Notes: generated from the letters alone by a model not told the origin. A stretch of 64,000 nt of DNA from Streptomyces sp. NBC_00820 (GCF_036347055.1 NZ_CP108882.1:4042501-4106500); one strand, 5' to 3'; shown: positions 45,616 to 55,111, numbered from the stretch's first letter. Numbers and translations: made by a program.

Positions 45616-45657
45616 GACTCAGGGAGCCCAGCCGATATCGGTTGGACTCCCTGAGTC
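45616..45657 (-). terminator. Long terminator of tRNA-Ser(GCT)
   Basis: GACTCAGGGAG pairs with CTCCCTGAGTC, and the inner CCAGCCGATATCGGTTGG continues the stem with few mismatches, giving a hairpin of about 20 bp. Confidence 0.85.
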
Positions 45658-45663
45658 AAAGGG

Positions 45664-45754
45664 CGGAGGCGGAGGGATTTGAACCCTCGATGGGCTTTAA
45701 GACCCAAACCGCATTAGCAGTGCGGCGCCATAGACCGGACTAGGCGACGCCTCC
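45664..45754 (-). tRNA. tRNA-Ser(GCT)
   Basis: A 91-nt cloverleaf: acceptor GGAGGCG with CGCCTCC, anticodon loop CTGCTAA (GCT), long variable arm, T-arm GAGGGTTCAAATCCCTC and discriminator G. Confidence 0.97.
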
Positions 45755-45963
45755 AGCACAACCACTCCCGCGAGCGCGCGAACGGTGCGTGCAGATGATG
45801 ACACAGACGAGTGCGGTGTCACCAATCGCCACCCACGGTACTAGGCGCGGGGGCCACAGGGCAAAGGCCTTCGCCGGGCGAGGCGGCAGGTGGGGACACC
45901 GGAGGCGGACCGGGCCACCGGGTGAGGCCGCAACGTCCGGGGAGCGTGCGCGTTGGGCAGGCC

Positions 45964-46470
45964 ATGGTCTCTTTCCTGCCGGGCGTCCCGCGGGACGTCC
46001 TCGTGTCGTCCCTCGCCGCCGCCGTCTCGTCCCTGGCCGCCCTCGGCGCCGCACCCGCCGCGGCCGTGTCCGCGTCCATCCCCACCTCCACCCCCGCGTC
46101 CGTCATGCCTCCGCCCGTTCGGACGGAGGACCGGGCCGGTGACCACCTCACGGTCGTCGTCCGGCAGGCCGGGCCCGGGCGGGACGGGACGTACGAGGTG
46201 TTCTGTCATCCCGCCGCCGGCCGTCACCCGAACGTGGAGGGGGCCTGCCGCGTGCTCGACGAGAACACGCGGTGGGGACAGGACACCTTCGCCCCGGTGC
46301 CCCCCGGAAGCATCTGCACCATGATCTACGGCGGTCCGGCCACCGCCCACGTCACCGGCACCTGGGCCGGCCGCCCGGTCGACGCCCGGTACGACCGCGG
46401 CAACGGGTGCGAGATCGGACGGTGGGACCGGCTGGTGCCCTTCCTGCCGAAGATCGACGCGTCCGCGTGA
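45964..46470 (+). CDS. Secreted subtilisin-inhibitor-like protease inhibitor (SSI family)
   Basis: A 168-residue protein with a signal-like start (VSSLAAAVSSLAALGAAPAAAV) and an SSI-type domain. The two disulfides are predicted from YEVFCHPAAGRHPNVEGAC and SICTMIYGGP with NGCEIGRW. The reactive loop CTMIYGGP places Met at P1, as in classic SSI. RGNGCEIGRWDRLVPFLP is the family C-terminus. Streptomycete SSI proteins hold back secreted subtilisin-like or trypsin-like proteases during development. ATG at 45964 is assumed; a GTG about 20 codons upstream is possible. The N-terminal segment between signal and domain is longer than usual. Confidence 0.85.
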   Translation: MVSFLPGVPRDVLVSSLAAAVSSLAALGAAPAAAVSASIPTSTPASVMPPPVRTEDRAGDHLTVVVRQAGPGRDGTYEVFCHPAAGRHPNVEGACRVLDENTRWGQDTFAPVPPGSICTMIYGGPATAHVTGTWAGRPVDARYDRGNGCEIGRWDRLVPFLPKIDASA

Positions 46471-46519
46471 GGGGACGCGAACGCAGGGCGTGAGAGGAAG
46501 GGGCGCTCCTCCTCCCCCT

Positions 46520-46625
46520 CACGACATCACCCCTGCCGTCACCCCCGTCATCACCCCACCGTCACCCTGCCCTCACCCCCGCCGTCAGCGCCGCCATCAC
46601 CCCCGTCATCAGCGCCGTGACCGTA
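46520..46625. repeat. CACCCCCGTCATCA-type repeats upstream of the PAS gene
   Basis: GCCGTCACCCCCGTCATCA and close variants follow one another about five times in this part of a 397-bp gap. The rest (46626-46867) has no supported gene and should hold the promoter of the large PAS protein; GGGAGGAAGCG is its ribosome-binding site. Confidence 0.6.
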
Positions 46626-46867
46626 AAGGTCCGGCGAAGGTCTCGGGGAGCCGGTGCGTGGCCGAGGGGGTGGGTGGCACGGCGCCGAACCCGCTCTGGA
46701 GGAGGTCCGCACGCCTGTTCACCGTCACTTAGTCGTGCGACCTCCCCCTCATCCGGCACCGCGCGCCCAACTCGTGCCTTTAGACTCCCTCGCGTGACAC
46801 GCTGCGGGCCGGTTGGCAAGATGGCCCGAGCAGTCGGCAAGGTGCGGTAACAGGGAGGAAGCGTCTC

Positions 46868-49800
46868 GTGAGCAGCAGGCCATCCCGAGGCGCTGCTCGC
46901 CTCGCGGCGATACTCGACGCGCTGCCCGACGCGTTGGTCCTGGTCAACGCCAACGGGACCGTCGTGAACGCCAACACCATCGCCCTGGAGGCCTTCGAGG
47001 CCCCGGGGACGGCACTCGTGGGGCGTGGGCTGCTGGATCTGCTGCCCGAATTCGACTCCAGGCTCATCCCGGGCTCCATGCGGCGGCCCGATCACATGGA
47101 CCCGCACGGACGGACCAAGCCGACGCGGATGGTCGCGCGGCGCACCGACGGGAACGAGTTCCCGGTCGAGGTCACCAGCGCGAACCTGGAGAACGGGCAG
47201 CAGGCGTACGACGGTTACGGCTACACCGGCGACGAGCTGCTGATGATCGTCGTACGGGACCTGTCCGGGACCGTGGACACCGAGGCCGAGCTGGCCCGTT
47301 CGCAGCGGCAGACCGAGATGATCCTGCGGGCGGCCGCCGAGGGCGTCGTGGGCACCGACACCGACGGGCGCATCGTGCTCGTCAATCCGGCCGCCGCCCA
47401 GATCCTGGGGTTCCGGGCCGGCGAGCTGGGCGGCAAGGAGCTGCACACGCTCTTCCTGCACTCCCGCGCCGACGGCTCCCCCTTCCCGTACGACGAGTCG
47501 CCGCTCGCCGACACCCTGCGCTCCGGGCGCAAGCACCGGGTGCGCGGGCAGGTGCTGTGGTCCAAGAGCGGGGACCAGGTCTCGGTCGACCTGACCACCG
47601 CGCCCGTGCGCGACGGCGACCAGCTCGTCGGCGCCGTCATGACCTTCACCGACCGGCGGCCGTACGACACCCTCGCCGACGAGAAGGCCACCCTGGAGAA
47701 GGCCCACACGGAAGAGCTGGAGAAGCTCTCAGAGGAGCACGCCTCCGACCTCACCGCGCTGCGCCAGCAGCACGTCAGCGAACTCGAGGAACTGCGCGAG
47801 CAGCACACCGCCGAACTCACGGAGCTGCGCGAGCAGCACGAGGAGGAGGTGGCCGCCGGCGAGGAGCGGTACGCCGCGCTCGGCGAGCGGGAGAAGGACC
47901 GTTACGAGGCCATCGCCGGGCGGTACGAGCAGCTGCTCACGCTGCTCGGCGGGTCCCTGCGCGGACCGCTGGACGAGCTGCGGCGCGAGCTGGCCGCCCT
48001 CGCCGCGGACGACGCCGGACAGCTGTGGCCCGAGGCCAACCAGGTGCTGCACCACCTGTCGGCGGGCTACTCACGGATCACGACCCTCATCGACAACGTC
48101 CTCGGCTACCAGCGGCTCGACGCCGGCACGGAGGACATCACCCGGACGAAGGTGATGCTCGACGCCGTCGTCGCCGCCGGTGTCGACGGGGCCGTCGAGC
48201 TGATCGGGCCGGGGCGCGTGCAGTTCGCCGTACATGCACCGCCCATCGAGGCCGAGGTCGACCCGCAGCGGCTCGCGACCGCGCTCGCGCACCTCGTGGC
48301 CGACGTGGCGGGTGTGGACGCCACCGGAAACTCGCCCGTCTCGACGGGTGGTTACCTGGACAACACGGTCGTGGTCGCCGCCGCGCAGCGCGGTGAGGTC
48401 GCGCGCATCGAGGTGCGCGGTCCGTACGCCGGGGGCGACTCGGTGCACGAGCCGATCGTGCGCGGAATCGTGCGCGCCCACGGTGGTGTGCTGCAGACGC
48501 ACGAGGTGCCGGGCATGAGCGGCAGCGCCTACGTGCTCGAAGTGCCGCTCGGGGGCGGGGCCGGGGCGGTCGCCGCCCGGGTCCCGGACGCCGAGGACAC
48601 CACGGCGGCGGAGAGCGCCGCGTCGGCCGATCAGGCGGCCGGCGGACGGCGGCGGGCCCGGCGGTCCTCCACCGACGCCTTCCTGGAGATCGACGTGCCG
48701 GGCCGGGTTCCGGCCGAGGGCGCGGGCGGTGACACCGAGGCGTCCGCGCCGACCGGTCGGCGCCGCAGGCGTGCCGGGGCGCCCGCCGAGGAGGCGGGGC
48801 CGCTCGCGATCGAGAGCGTGGAAGCCGTCGCCTCCGCCGCCTCCGGCGGCACCGGACGGCGGCGCGCACGCCCCGCCGAGATCGGTGCCGGTGCCGGTGC
48901 CGGCGAAGCGTTGGCCGAGGGCGCTATGGGCGCCGTGGGCGCTGTGGTGACCGCGGCCGAGCACGCGGCGGGAGCCGCCGCCTCCGGTTCGGGGCTCGGC
49001 GGCGCCGTGCCGCCCCGGGGCGTACCCGTGGCCGCCGGGCAGCGTGCCCCGCACGACGACAACCGGGCCCAGGCGGCCCTGCCGCCCGCACTGCCGGCGG
49101 CGACGGGTGGCCAGGCGGCTCCGGGTGCCGAGGCGGTCACGGGCACCGACGCCGACGCGGACGACGACGCACAGCCGACCGGGCGGCGCCGGCGTGCGCT
49201 GGCCGCGGCCGCGGAGCGTGCGGCGGCTCAGGAGGCGGGCGGTCGTCCGGTCTTCGCGCTGCCCCCCGCCGAGGCCGACCGCTCGCCCGAGCCCGCCGAG
49301 GCGGGGACGGGTGTTCCGGCAGGCGTTCCTGCGGGTGTTCCCGTGGGGCCCGGGGCACTGGCGCCGGCGCCCGGCGGCGACGGGCGGCACGACGCCGTAC
49401 CGCTCGACCAGAGCGAGGACCACACTCCGCCTCAGCCGCATTCCGCCACCGCTCCGACCGGCCGCCGCAGGCGGGCCGTCGCACCACCGGCGGAGGCCCC
49501 GGAGGCCGTACCCACCGTGCAACCGGCCGTGCAGGCCGTTCCCGCTCCGATGGCGCCGGTCCAGGGCGTTCCCGCTCAGCAGGGCGTTCCGGTTCAGCAG
49601 GGCGTGGCCGCCGCCGGTCAGCCGGTCCCCGGGGCCGGTATTCCGGCCCAGGGTGCGGCCGTACAGGGTGTCCCGGCCCCCGTGCCGGCACAGGTTCCCG
49701 GGCAGGTTCCGGCACCGATCGCCGCGCAGGCCGCCCCCCGCCAGGCGGTGCCGACCGCCGGCGCCGTCGTGCCGGCGCCGGGCGTCCCGGGTCAGGGAGT

Positions 49801-51403
49801 GCCCGTGGCTCCTGGCCAACCGGTTCCGGCGCAGGTCGCGCCCGGCCAGCCCGTTCCGGTGCCCGCGGCCTCCGGCCAGCCCGTTCAGGTTCCGCCGGGC
49901 CCGCCCGTACCCGCGCAAGCCGTTCCCGGGCAGCCCGCCCCGGCCCAGCCGCAGGCCGTGGCCGCCCCGGCACCGCAGCCCGTGCCGCAGGCCGGTCAGC
50001 CGGCCGCGGCTCCCGCCGCCCAGCCGCTCCCGGCCCAGTCGCTCCCCGTCGAGGCCGCCCCTGGCGCGCCGCAGACCCCCGCCGCCGGGGTGCCGCAGCA
50101 GTGGCCCGGTACCGATGACACGTCCGGCGTGGGTACGCCGGTCCCGCAGGCACCGCAGATCCCCGCACCGGCCCCCGCTCCGGTTCCCGCGGCGAACGCC
50201 GCCGCCCAGCCGCCGCGGGCCGCGCAGCCGTTGCCCGCCGAGGCGTCCGGAGCGGCCGTGTACGACCCGAACTCCACGCAGGGGCGGGCGATCAGCGTGC
50301 GGACGCTGGGGCAGGGCGTGCCCTTCGCCCGGCAGGCCGCACAGGTACAGCTGCCGGGCGCGACGCCGCCCCCGCACGCCCCGGGCGGAGGTGGCCGCCG
50401 GCGCAAGCTGGGGACCCCGCCCGACCCGGGCGCGCGCGCGGAGTCGCAGCCGGAGCAGGCGGGCCGGCCGAACCCGCCCGCCGAGCCGCTGCCCGCACAG
50501 CCGTCGGGCGCCGGACAGTCCCGGCTCGCCCCGACCACCGAGGGCGCCGGACGGTCGTACGCCATAGGCGCCCCGGACGCGAACGCGGACGAGGGGCCCG
50601 AGCCGCTGGACGGTCCCGGTGGGGCCGTCGAGGTCTCGGACACCCCGCGCCCGCAGCCGATGGACGACGAGCTTCCCCCGGAGCCGCTGGACAACCCGCG
50701 CCGGCTGCTGGTGTGGCCCGCGCCCGACGTGACGACCCAGCAGGCACTGAGCGACCGCGGCTACCGGCCCGTCGTCGTGCACTCCCGCGAGGAGGTCGCC
50801 GCGCAGATCGCGGCCTTCCCGGCGGCGCTGTTCGTGGACCCGCTGACCGGTCCGATCACCCGTACCGCGCTGCAGTCGCTGCGTCAGGCGGCGGTCGCGG
50901 CCGAGGTGCCGGTGCTGGTCACGGCCGGGCTCGGACAGGCGACCCGCGAGGCGGCGTACGGCGCCGATCCGGCCGTACTCCTGAAGGCGCTGGCGCCGCG
51001 CGACAGCGAGCAGCACCCGCCGAGGGTGCTGCTGATCGAGGAGCACGCGGAGATCGCGCTGGCGCTGACCTCGACGCTGGAGCGGCGCGGGATGCAGGTG
51101 GCGCGGGCCGCGAACGACAACGACGCGGTGACGCTGGCGGGGCAGTTCAGGCCGAACCTCGTGGTGATGGACCTGATGCAGATCCACCGGCGGCAGACCG
51201 GGGGCACCGGGATCATCGACTGGCTGCGCGCGAACGGGCAGCTCAACCGCACCCCGCTCGTCGTCTACACCGCCGCCGTCGACCCGGCCGACCTGCCGAG
51301 GCTGGCCTCGGGCGAGACGGTGCTGTTCCTCGCGGAACGGTCCACCAGCGACGAGGCCCAGGCCCGGATCGTGGACCTGCTGGCCCGGATCGGCACGAAC
51401 TAG
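46868..51403 (+). CDS. Giant PAS/kinase-like protein with two receiver domains, lacking the H-box His
   Basis: A 1,511-residue cytoplasmic protein. PAS domains lie at about 10-130 (ILDALPDALVLVNANGTVV) and 145-270 (ILRAAAEGVVGTDTDGRIV). A coiled coil with LREQHTAEL repeats (275-345), a DHp-like segment (355-415) and an ATPase-like segment (420-570) follow. The DHp box reads LLGGSLRGPLDEL where SHELRTPL is expected, so no phospho-acceptor His exists. The N and G1 boxes are also poor. About 680 residues of Pro/Ala/Gln/Val repeats precede two receiver domains at about 1277-1375 and 1385-1505; the second has VVMDLMQ and VYTAA but no clear Lys. Probably a scaffold or sensor, not a working kinase. 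Confidence 0.85.
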   Translation: MSSRPSRGAARLAAILDALPDALVLVNANGTVVNANTIALEAFEAPGTALVGRGLLDLLPEFDSRLIPGSMRRPDHMDPHGRTKPTRMVARRTDGNEFPVEVTSANLENGQQAYDGYGYTGDELLMIVVRDLSGTVDTEAELARSQRQTEMILRAAAEGVVGTDTDGRIVLVNPAAAQILGFRAGELGGKELHTLFLHSRADGSPFPYDESPLADTLRSGRKHRVRGQVLWSKSGDQVSVDLTTAPVRDGDQLVGAVMTFTDRRPYDTLADEKATLEKAHTEELEKLSEEHASDLTALRQQHVSELEELREQHTAELTELREQHEEEVAAGEERYAALGEREKDRYEAIAGRYEQLLTLLGGSLRGPLDELRRELAALAADDAGQLWPEANQVLHHLSAGYSRITTLIDNVLGYQRLDAGTEDITRTKVMLDAVVAAGVDGAVELIGPGRVQFAVHAPPIEAEVDPQRLATALAHLVADVAGVDATGNSPVSTGGYLDNTVVVAAAQRGEVARIEVRGPYAGGDSVHEPIVRGIVRAHGGVLQTHEVPGMSGSAYVLEVPLGGGAGAVAARVPDAEDTTAAESAASADQAAGGRRRARRSSTDAFLEIDVPGRVPAEGAGGDTEASAPTGRRRRRAGAPAEEAGPLAIESVEAVASAASGGTGRRRARPAEIGAGAGAGEALAEGAMGAVGAVVTAAEHAAGAAASGSGLGGAVPPRGVPVAAGQRAPHDDNRAQAALPPALPAATGGQAAPGAEAVTGTDADADDDAQPTGRRRRALAAAAERAAAQEAGGRPVFALPPAEADRSPEPAEAGTGVPAGVPAGVPVGPGALAPAPGGDGRHDAVPLDQSEDHTPPQPHSATAPTGRRRRAVAPPAEAPEAVPTVQPAVQAVPAPMAPVQGVPAQQGVPVQQGVAAAGQPVPGAGIPAQGAAVQGVPAPVPAQVPGQVPAPIAAQAAPRQAVPTAGAVVPAPGVPGQGVPVAPGQPVPAQVAPGQPVPVPAASGQPVQVPPGPPVPAQAVPGQPAPAQPQAVAAPAPQPVPQAGQPAAAPAAQPLPAQSLPVEAAPGAPQTPAAGVPQQWPGTDDTSGVGTPVPQAPQIPAPAPAPVPAANAAAQPPRAAQPLPAEASGAAVYDPNSTQGRAISVRTLGQGVPFARQAAQVQLPGATPPPHAPGGGGRRRKLGTPPDPGARAESQPEQAGRPNPPAEPLPAQPSGAGQSRLAPTTEGAGRSYAIGAPDANADEGPEPLDGPGGAVEVSDTPRPQPMDDELPPEPLDNPRRLLVWPAPDVTTQQALSDRGYRPVVVHSREEVAAQIAAFPAALFVDPLTGPITRTALQSLRQAAVAAEVPVLVTAGLGQATREAAYGADPAVLLKALAPRDSEQHPPRVLLIEEHAEIALALTSTLERRGMQVARAANDNDAVTLAGQFRPNLVVMDLMQIHRRQTGGTGIIDWLRANGQLNRTPLVVYTAAVDPADLPRLASGETVLFLAERSTSDEAQARIVDLLARIGTN

Positions 51404-51722
51404 AGCATCGGCACGCGCGGGGATCCGACACCGGCCGGTGTCGCGGTACCGGCCGGTGGCCCGATGCCGGTGGGGTGTGGAGGGCGCCGGCCCTCAACCG
51501 CCGTCGCCCGCATGGCCTGGCGGCGGCGCATGGCTGGCGGCGGCCATGACCCGGTGGCGGCGTGGCGGCGTGCCCGACGCAACGGCGTGGCACCCCTGTA
51601 CCGACCCGTGGCCCCATGCCCCGTACCGGCCATGACCCGGCGCCTGCCCCGCCCGACACCGGCGTGGGTGCCCCCGTGTCGAGTGCACCCACCTCGTCCC
51701 CGGCCGCCCGGCGCCCGGCCGG

Positions 51723-53378
51723 TCAGAGCGTCGTGACGTCCAGCTCGCCCTCCGCGTACTGCCTGCGCAGCACCTTCTTGTCGAACTTGCCCACGCTCGT
51801 CTTCGGGACCGACGCGATGACCGTCCAGCGCTCGGGGAGCTGCCAGCGGGCGATCCGGGCCTCCTCGGCGAGGAAGGTGCGCAGGGTCGCGAAGTCGGCG
51901 TTCGCGCCGGCCTTGAGGACGATGGTGGCCAGCGGGCGCTCGCCCCACTTGTCGTCGGGCACGGCGACCACGGCGGCCTCCGCGACGTCCGGGTGGGACA
52001 TCAGCGCGTTCTCCAGCTCGACCGAGGAGATCCACTCGCCGCCGGACTTGATGACATCCTTGGCGCGGTCGGTGAGGGTGAGGAAGCCGTCGGGGGAGAT
52101 GGTGCCGACGTCGCCGGTCTTGAGCCAGCCGTCGTCGCTGAACTTGTCGGCGGGGCGCAGGGGCGGGGCGCCGGGGCCGTTGTAGTAGGCGCCCGCGATC
52201 CACGGGCCGCGGACCTCCAGCTCACCCGCCGACTCGCCGTCCCAGGGCAGGCGTTCGCCGTCGGGGCCGGTGAGGCGGGCCTCGACGCCGGCCGGGAAGC
52301 GGCCCTGGGTGAGCCGGTAGGCGAACTCCTCATCGGTGCCGACCGCGTGGGCCGGCGGCCGGGAGACCGTGCCCAGCGGGGAGGTCTCCGTCATGCCCCA
52401 GGCGTGGCAGACGCGCATGCCCAGCGCGTCGAAGGCCTCCATGAGGGACGGCGGGCAGGCCGAGCCGCCGATGGTGACCTGGGAGAGGGTGGAGACGTCG
52501 CGGGGCCGCGCCTGCAGTTCGGCCAGCAGGCCCTGCCAGATGGTGGGGACGGCGGCGGCGTGCGTCGGCCGCTCGCTCTCGATCATCTCGGCGAGCGGGG
52601 CGGGCTGGAGGAAGCGGTCGGGCATCAGCATGTTGACGCCGGTCATGAAGGTCGCGTGCGGCAGGCCCCAGGCGTTGACGTGGAACTGCGGGACCACGAC
52701 CAGCGAGGTGTCCTCGTCGGTCAGGCCCATCGACTGGGACATGTTGACCTGCATGGAGTGCAGGTAGATCGAACGGTGGCTGTACACCACGCCCTTGGGA
52801 TCGCCGGTGGTGCCGGAGGTGTAACACATCGAGGCGGCACGGCGTTCGTCCAGCTCGGGCCAGTCGTAGGCCTCCGGCCGGCCGGCGATCAGGTCCTCGT
52901 ACTCGTGCACCCGCGCGGTCGCGCCCGCCAGCGGGGCACGGTCGCCGGGCCCGGAGACCACGATGTGCTCCACGGTCGGCAGCTTGGGCAGCAGCGGCGC
53001 GAGCAGCGGGATCAGCGAGCCGTTGACGATGATCACGCGGTCGGCGGCGTGGTTGACGATCCACGTCAACTGCTCCGCCGGCAGGCGCAGGTTGAGGGTG
53101 TGCAGCACCGCGCCCATGGACGGGATCGCGAAGTACGCCTCGACGTGCTCGGCGTTGTTCCACATCAGGGTGGCGATCCGGTCGTCGTCCCGGACGCCGA
53201 ACTCGTCCCGCAGCGCGTGTGCCAGCCGGGCCGCACGGGTGCCGATCTCGGCGAAGGTGCGCCGGTGCGGCTCGGCCTCCCCGGTCCAGGTGGTCACCCG
53301 CGACGTTCCGTGGACCGCCGACCCGTGGGTCAGGATCCTCGAGATCAACAGCGGTACGTCCTGCATGGTGCTCAGCAC
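51723..53378 (-). CDS. fadD: Long-chain fatty-acyl-CoA ligase (AMP-forming)
   Basis: A 551-residue adenylate-forming enzyme. The AMP-binding P-loop is CYTSGTTGDPKGVVYSHRS near residue 185. A5 is HAWGMTETSPLG near 330, A7 is GWLKTGDVGTISPDGFL near 417 and A8 is DRAKDVIKSGGEWIS near 435, and the catalytic Lys is in SVGKFDKKVLR. The set fits medium or long-chain acyl-CoA synthetases. GTG at 53378 (MLSTMQDVPLLISRIL) follows AGGAGG closely and matches family starts; longer frames upstream lack similarity. It activates fatty acids for beta-oxidation or lipid synthesis. It is monocistronic. Confidence 0.9.
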   Translation of the reverse strand: MLSTMQDVPLLISRILTHGSAVHGTSRVTTWTGEAEPHRRTFAEIGTRAARLAHALRDEFGVRDDDRIATLMWNNAEHVEAYFAIPSMGAVLHTLNLRLPAEQLTWIVNHAADRVIIVNGSLIPLLAPLLPKLPTVEHIVVSGPGDRAPLAGATARVHEYEDLIAGRPEAYDWPELDERRAASMCYTSGTTGDPKGVVYSHRSIYLHSMQVNMSQSMGLTDEDTSLVVVPQFHVNAWGLPHATFMTGVNMLMPDRFLQPAPLAEMIESERPTHAAAVPTIWQGLLAELQARPRDVSTLSQVTIGGSACPPSLMEAFDALGMRVCHAWGMTETSPLGTVSRPPAHAVGTDEEFAYRLTQGRFPAGVEARLTGPDGERLPWDGESAGELEVRGPWIAGAYYNGPGAPPLRPADKFSDDGWLKTGDVGTISPDGFLTLTDRAKDVIKSGGEWISSVELENALMSHPDVAEAAVVAVPDDKWGERPLATIVLKAGANADFATLRTFLAEEARIARWQLPERWTVIASVPKTSVGKFDKKVLRRQYAEGELDVTTL

Positions 53379-53475
53379 GGGGCCTCCTGGGCGACATCGC
53401 CTCGCGGCAGTAAGGGTTGCGCTGATTCTGCGCACATACCGCGCGGTATGTCACTAGCCGAGGCGCGATTCGCCC

Positions 53476-54033
53476 TCAGCGGACAAGGCCCAGCTCCGGA
53501 TCCTCGCGCAGTTTGCCGAGCGCGCGCGACACCGCCGACTTCACGGTGCCCACCGAGACCCCGAGCACCTCCGCGGTCTGGGCCTCGCTGAGATCCTCGT
53601 AGTACCTGAGGACGACCATCGCCCGCTGCCGCGTGGGGAGCTTGGCGATCGCGCGCCACATGGCGTCGTGCAGCGCCTGCCGCTCGGCCTGGTCCTGTGT
53701 GCCGGGCACGGGCTCCGGCTCCGGCAGATCGTCGCAGACGAACTCGTCGACCCGGCGCTTGCGCCACTGCGAGGTCCGCGTGTTCAGCAGGGCCCGGCGC
53801 ACATAGCCGTCGAGTGCCCGGTGGTCCTCGATGCGCTCCCACGCGACGTACGTCTTGGCCAGCGCGGTCTGCAGCAGGTCCTCGGCGTCGCTCGGGTTCG
53901 CGGTCAGCGAGCGGGCGGTACGCAGCAGGACGGGCTGGCGGGCCCGTACGTACGAGGAGAAGGAGGGGTACGGATGAGCCTGCCGCGCCGGTGCGGCGGC
54001 GGCCGAGGCGCTGGTGCAGACAGGTGTGGTCAT
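53476..54033 (-). CDS. SigE-family ECF sigma factor
   Basis: A 185-residue sigma factor of the small ECF type. Region 2 is VLLRTARSLTANPSDAEDLLQTAL, then KTYVAWERIEDHRALDGYVRRALLN split across the helix and loop. Region 4 is LPTRQRAMVVLRYYEDLSEAQTAEVLG, then VSVGTVKSAVSRALGKLR. The N-terminal Thr/Ala-rich tail is short. No anti-sigma gene is adjacent, which is usual for this SigE-like subgroup in streptomycetes. ATG at 54033 is chosen because the preceding DNA carries minisatellite repeats. Its regulon is unknown. Confidence 0.85.
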   Translation of the reverse strand: MTTPVCTSASAAAAPARQAHPYPSFSSYVRARQPVLLRTARSLTANPSDAEDLLQTALAKTYVAWERIEDHRALDGYVRRALLNTRTSQWRKRRVDEFVCDDLPEPEPVPGTQDQAERQALHDAMWRAIAKLPTRQRAMVVLRYYEDLSEAQTAEVLGVSVGTVKSAVSRALGKLREDPELGLVR

Positions 54034-54178
54034 GTCTTCCACGCTAGGAGCGGACCGTGTCCCGGGGATCGGCCCCAGGTGCCGAAGGAAGGTCCCCCTC
54101 AGGTTGTAGGGGTGGGGCCGCCCCCACCTCCTGAAGGTGGACGGCGGGTCCGCCTCCCCTGCGGGTCGACCCCGAGAG

Positions 54179-54292
54179 GGCGGACGGCCGGGGACATCGA
54201 GGGCGCACAGCTGGGACGCGGAGGGCGAACGGCCGGGGACGCGGAGAGCGGACGGCCGGGGACGCGGAGGGCCCACGGCCGGGGACATCGGG
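54179..54292. repeat. Five-copy 23-bp minisatellite upstream of the ECF sigma gene
   Basis: GGCGGACGGCCGGGGACATC-like units follow each other directly (22-23 bp each, the fifth ending at 54292), differing by a few bases, with no spacers. The 396-bp gap from 54034 to 54429 holds only this array and possible promoters. Confidence 0.8.
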
Positions 54293-54429
54293 AGCGCATC
54301 GGGGGACAAGCGGCCGTACGGCACGGCGAAACGCCTGCGCGGCGGTACCGAAGTACCGCCGCGCGGACGTGTGACGACCCCGAAGCACACCCCACGAGAT
54401 CCCTCAGCGGGAGGGACCTCGTCCGAGGG

Positions 54430-54744
54430 TCACCACCACAGGGGGCCGAAGTGGATGGCGACGTTCTCGTTGCCCTGCTGGATGGAGGTGAAGGCGGAGC
54501 CGTGGACCTGCGCGGTGTTGCTCTGGTTCGAGGCGCCCGCGCCGACGGCGTTCTGCTGGGTGGTGGACGAGTTCCCGTTGTTGTCGTGGCCCACCCCGCT
54601 GCCGATGACGCTCGCCACCCCCGCGTTCGATCCGTCGTCCGCGATGGCGCCGTTGTCCGCCGCCGCGACGCCCGAGAAGAGTGCGACGGCGAGCGGGAGA
54701 GCGGAGACGGCGGCGAGAACGCGGGCGGTACGGATGCTTGCCAT
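54430..54744 (-). CDS. Small secreted Asn/Gln/Gly-rich protein
   Basis: A 104-residue protein with a clear signal peptide (MASIRTARVLAAVSALPLAV to AAADNG). GGAGGAACAAC precedes the ATG at 54744. The mature part of about 75 residues lacks Cys and is rich in Asn, Gln, Gly, Ser: GSGVGHDNNGNSSTTQQNAV, then NQSNTAQVHGSAF and IQQGNENVAIHFGPLWW. The spacing of Gln/Asn residues resembles curlin- or rodlin-like fibre proteins, but no close family is recognised. A role on the hyphal surface is a hypothesis. Confidence 0.7.
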   Translation of the reverse strand: MASIRTARVLAAVSALPLAVALFSGVAAADNGAIADDGSNAGVASVIGSGVGHDNNGNSSTTQQNAVGAGASNQSNTAQVHGSAFTSIQQGNENVAIHFGPLWW

Positions 54745-55111
54745 GTTGTTCCTCCAGAACCAAGAACTCGGCGGCCACAGCGGCCGGAGTACGTGAAGTA
54801 CTGCTGGTGTCAAGGCAGTTGGCCTACCGCCTCGACTTCGTGGACGACGTCGCGAATCCAGAGTTGCCCACCGGATCACCGCCGAACCACCCCGGAAGCC
54901 CTGATTCGCACGCAAGCGTGATGACAAGTCGATAAACCCCCTTCACCACCTTTACTGGCCCTACGCCACAAGATCGGACAGGCCGGACCTTCACTCCCCA
55001 GGCGCCACAAGCGCCGAACCGTTCCGTCATATTTCCGGCCAATCCACCCACCCCGGCGCGTCGCGGGCACGCCCCCTTCCCATTTTCGAACACGAGTACG
55101 AACATGGAGGC
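54745..55111. other. Gap upstream of the prim-pol gene
   Basis: From 54925 to 55100 the DNA is richer in A/T than its surroundings (for example TTTACTGG and CATATTTCCGG). No gene is visible. It should hold divergent promoters for the small secreted protein and the prim-pol gene. Confidence 0.5.

Noticed and set aside
45163..45654. A 163-residue frame between the tRNA genes
   Set aside because: Composition is driven by GGAGTAGG-type repeats (RTRTRTRSRSR), no ribosome-binding site, and it runs into a terminator.
43162..45754. A prophage carrying the BRO-N gene between tRNA sites
   Set aside because: No integrase, capsid, terminase or lysis genes; both flanking tRNA genes are complete, with no duplicated 3' ends.
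48071..51187. A 1,038-codon minus-strand frame opposite the large PAS gene
   Set aside because: Mirror of the repetitive Pro/Ala region; no start signal or family resemblance.
54179..54292. CRISPR array
   Set aside because: Units abut directly with no unique spacers and no cas genes are present.
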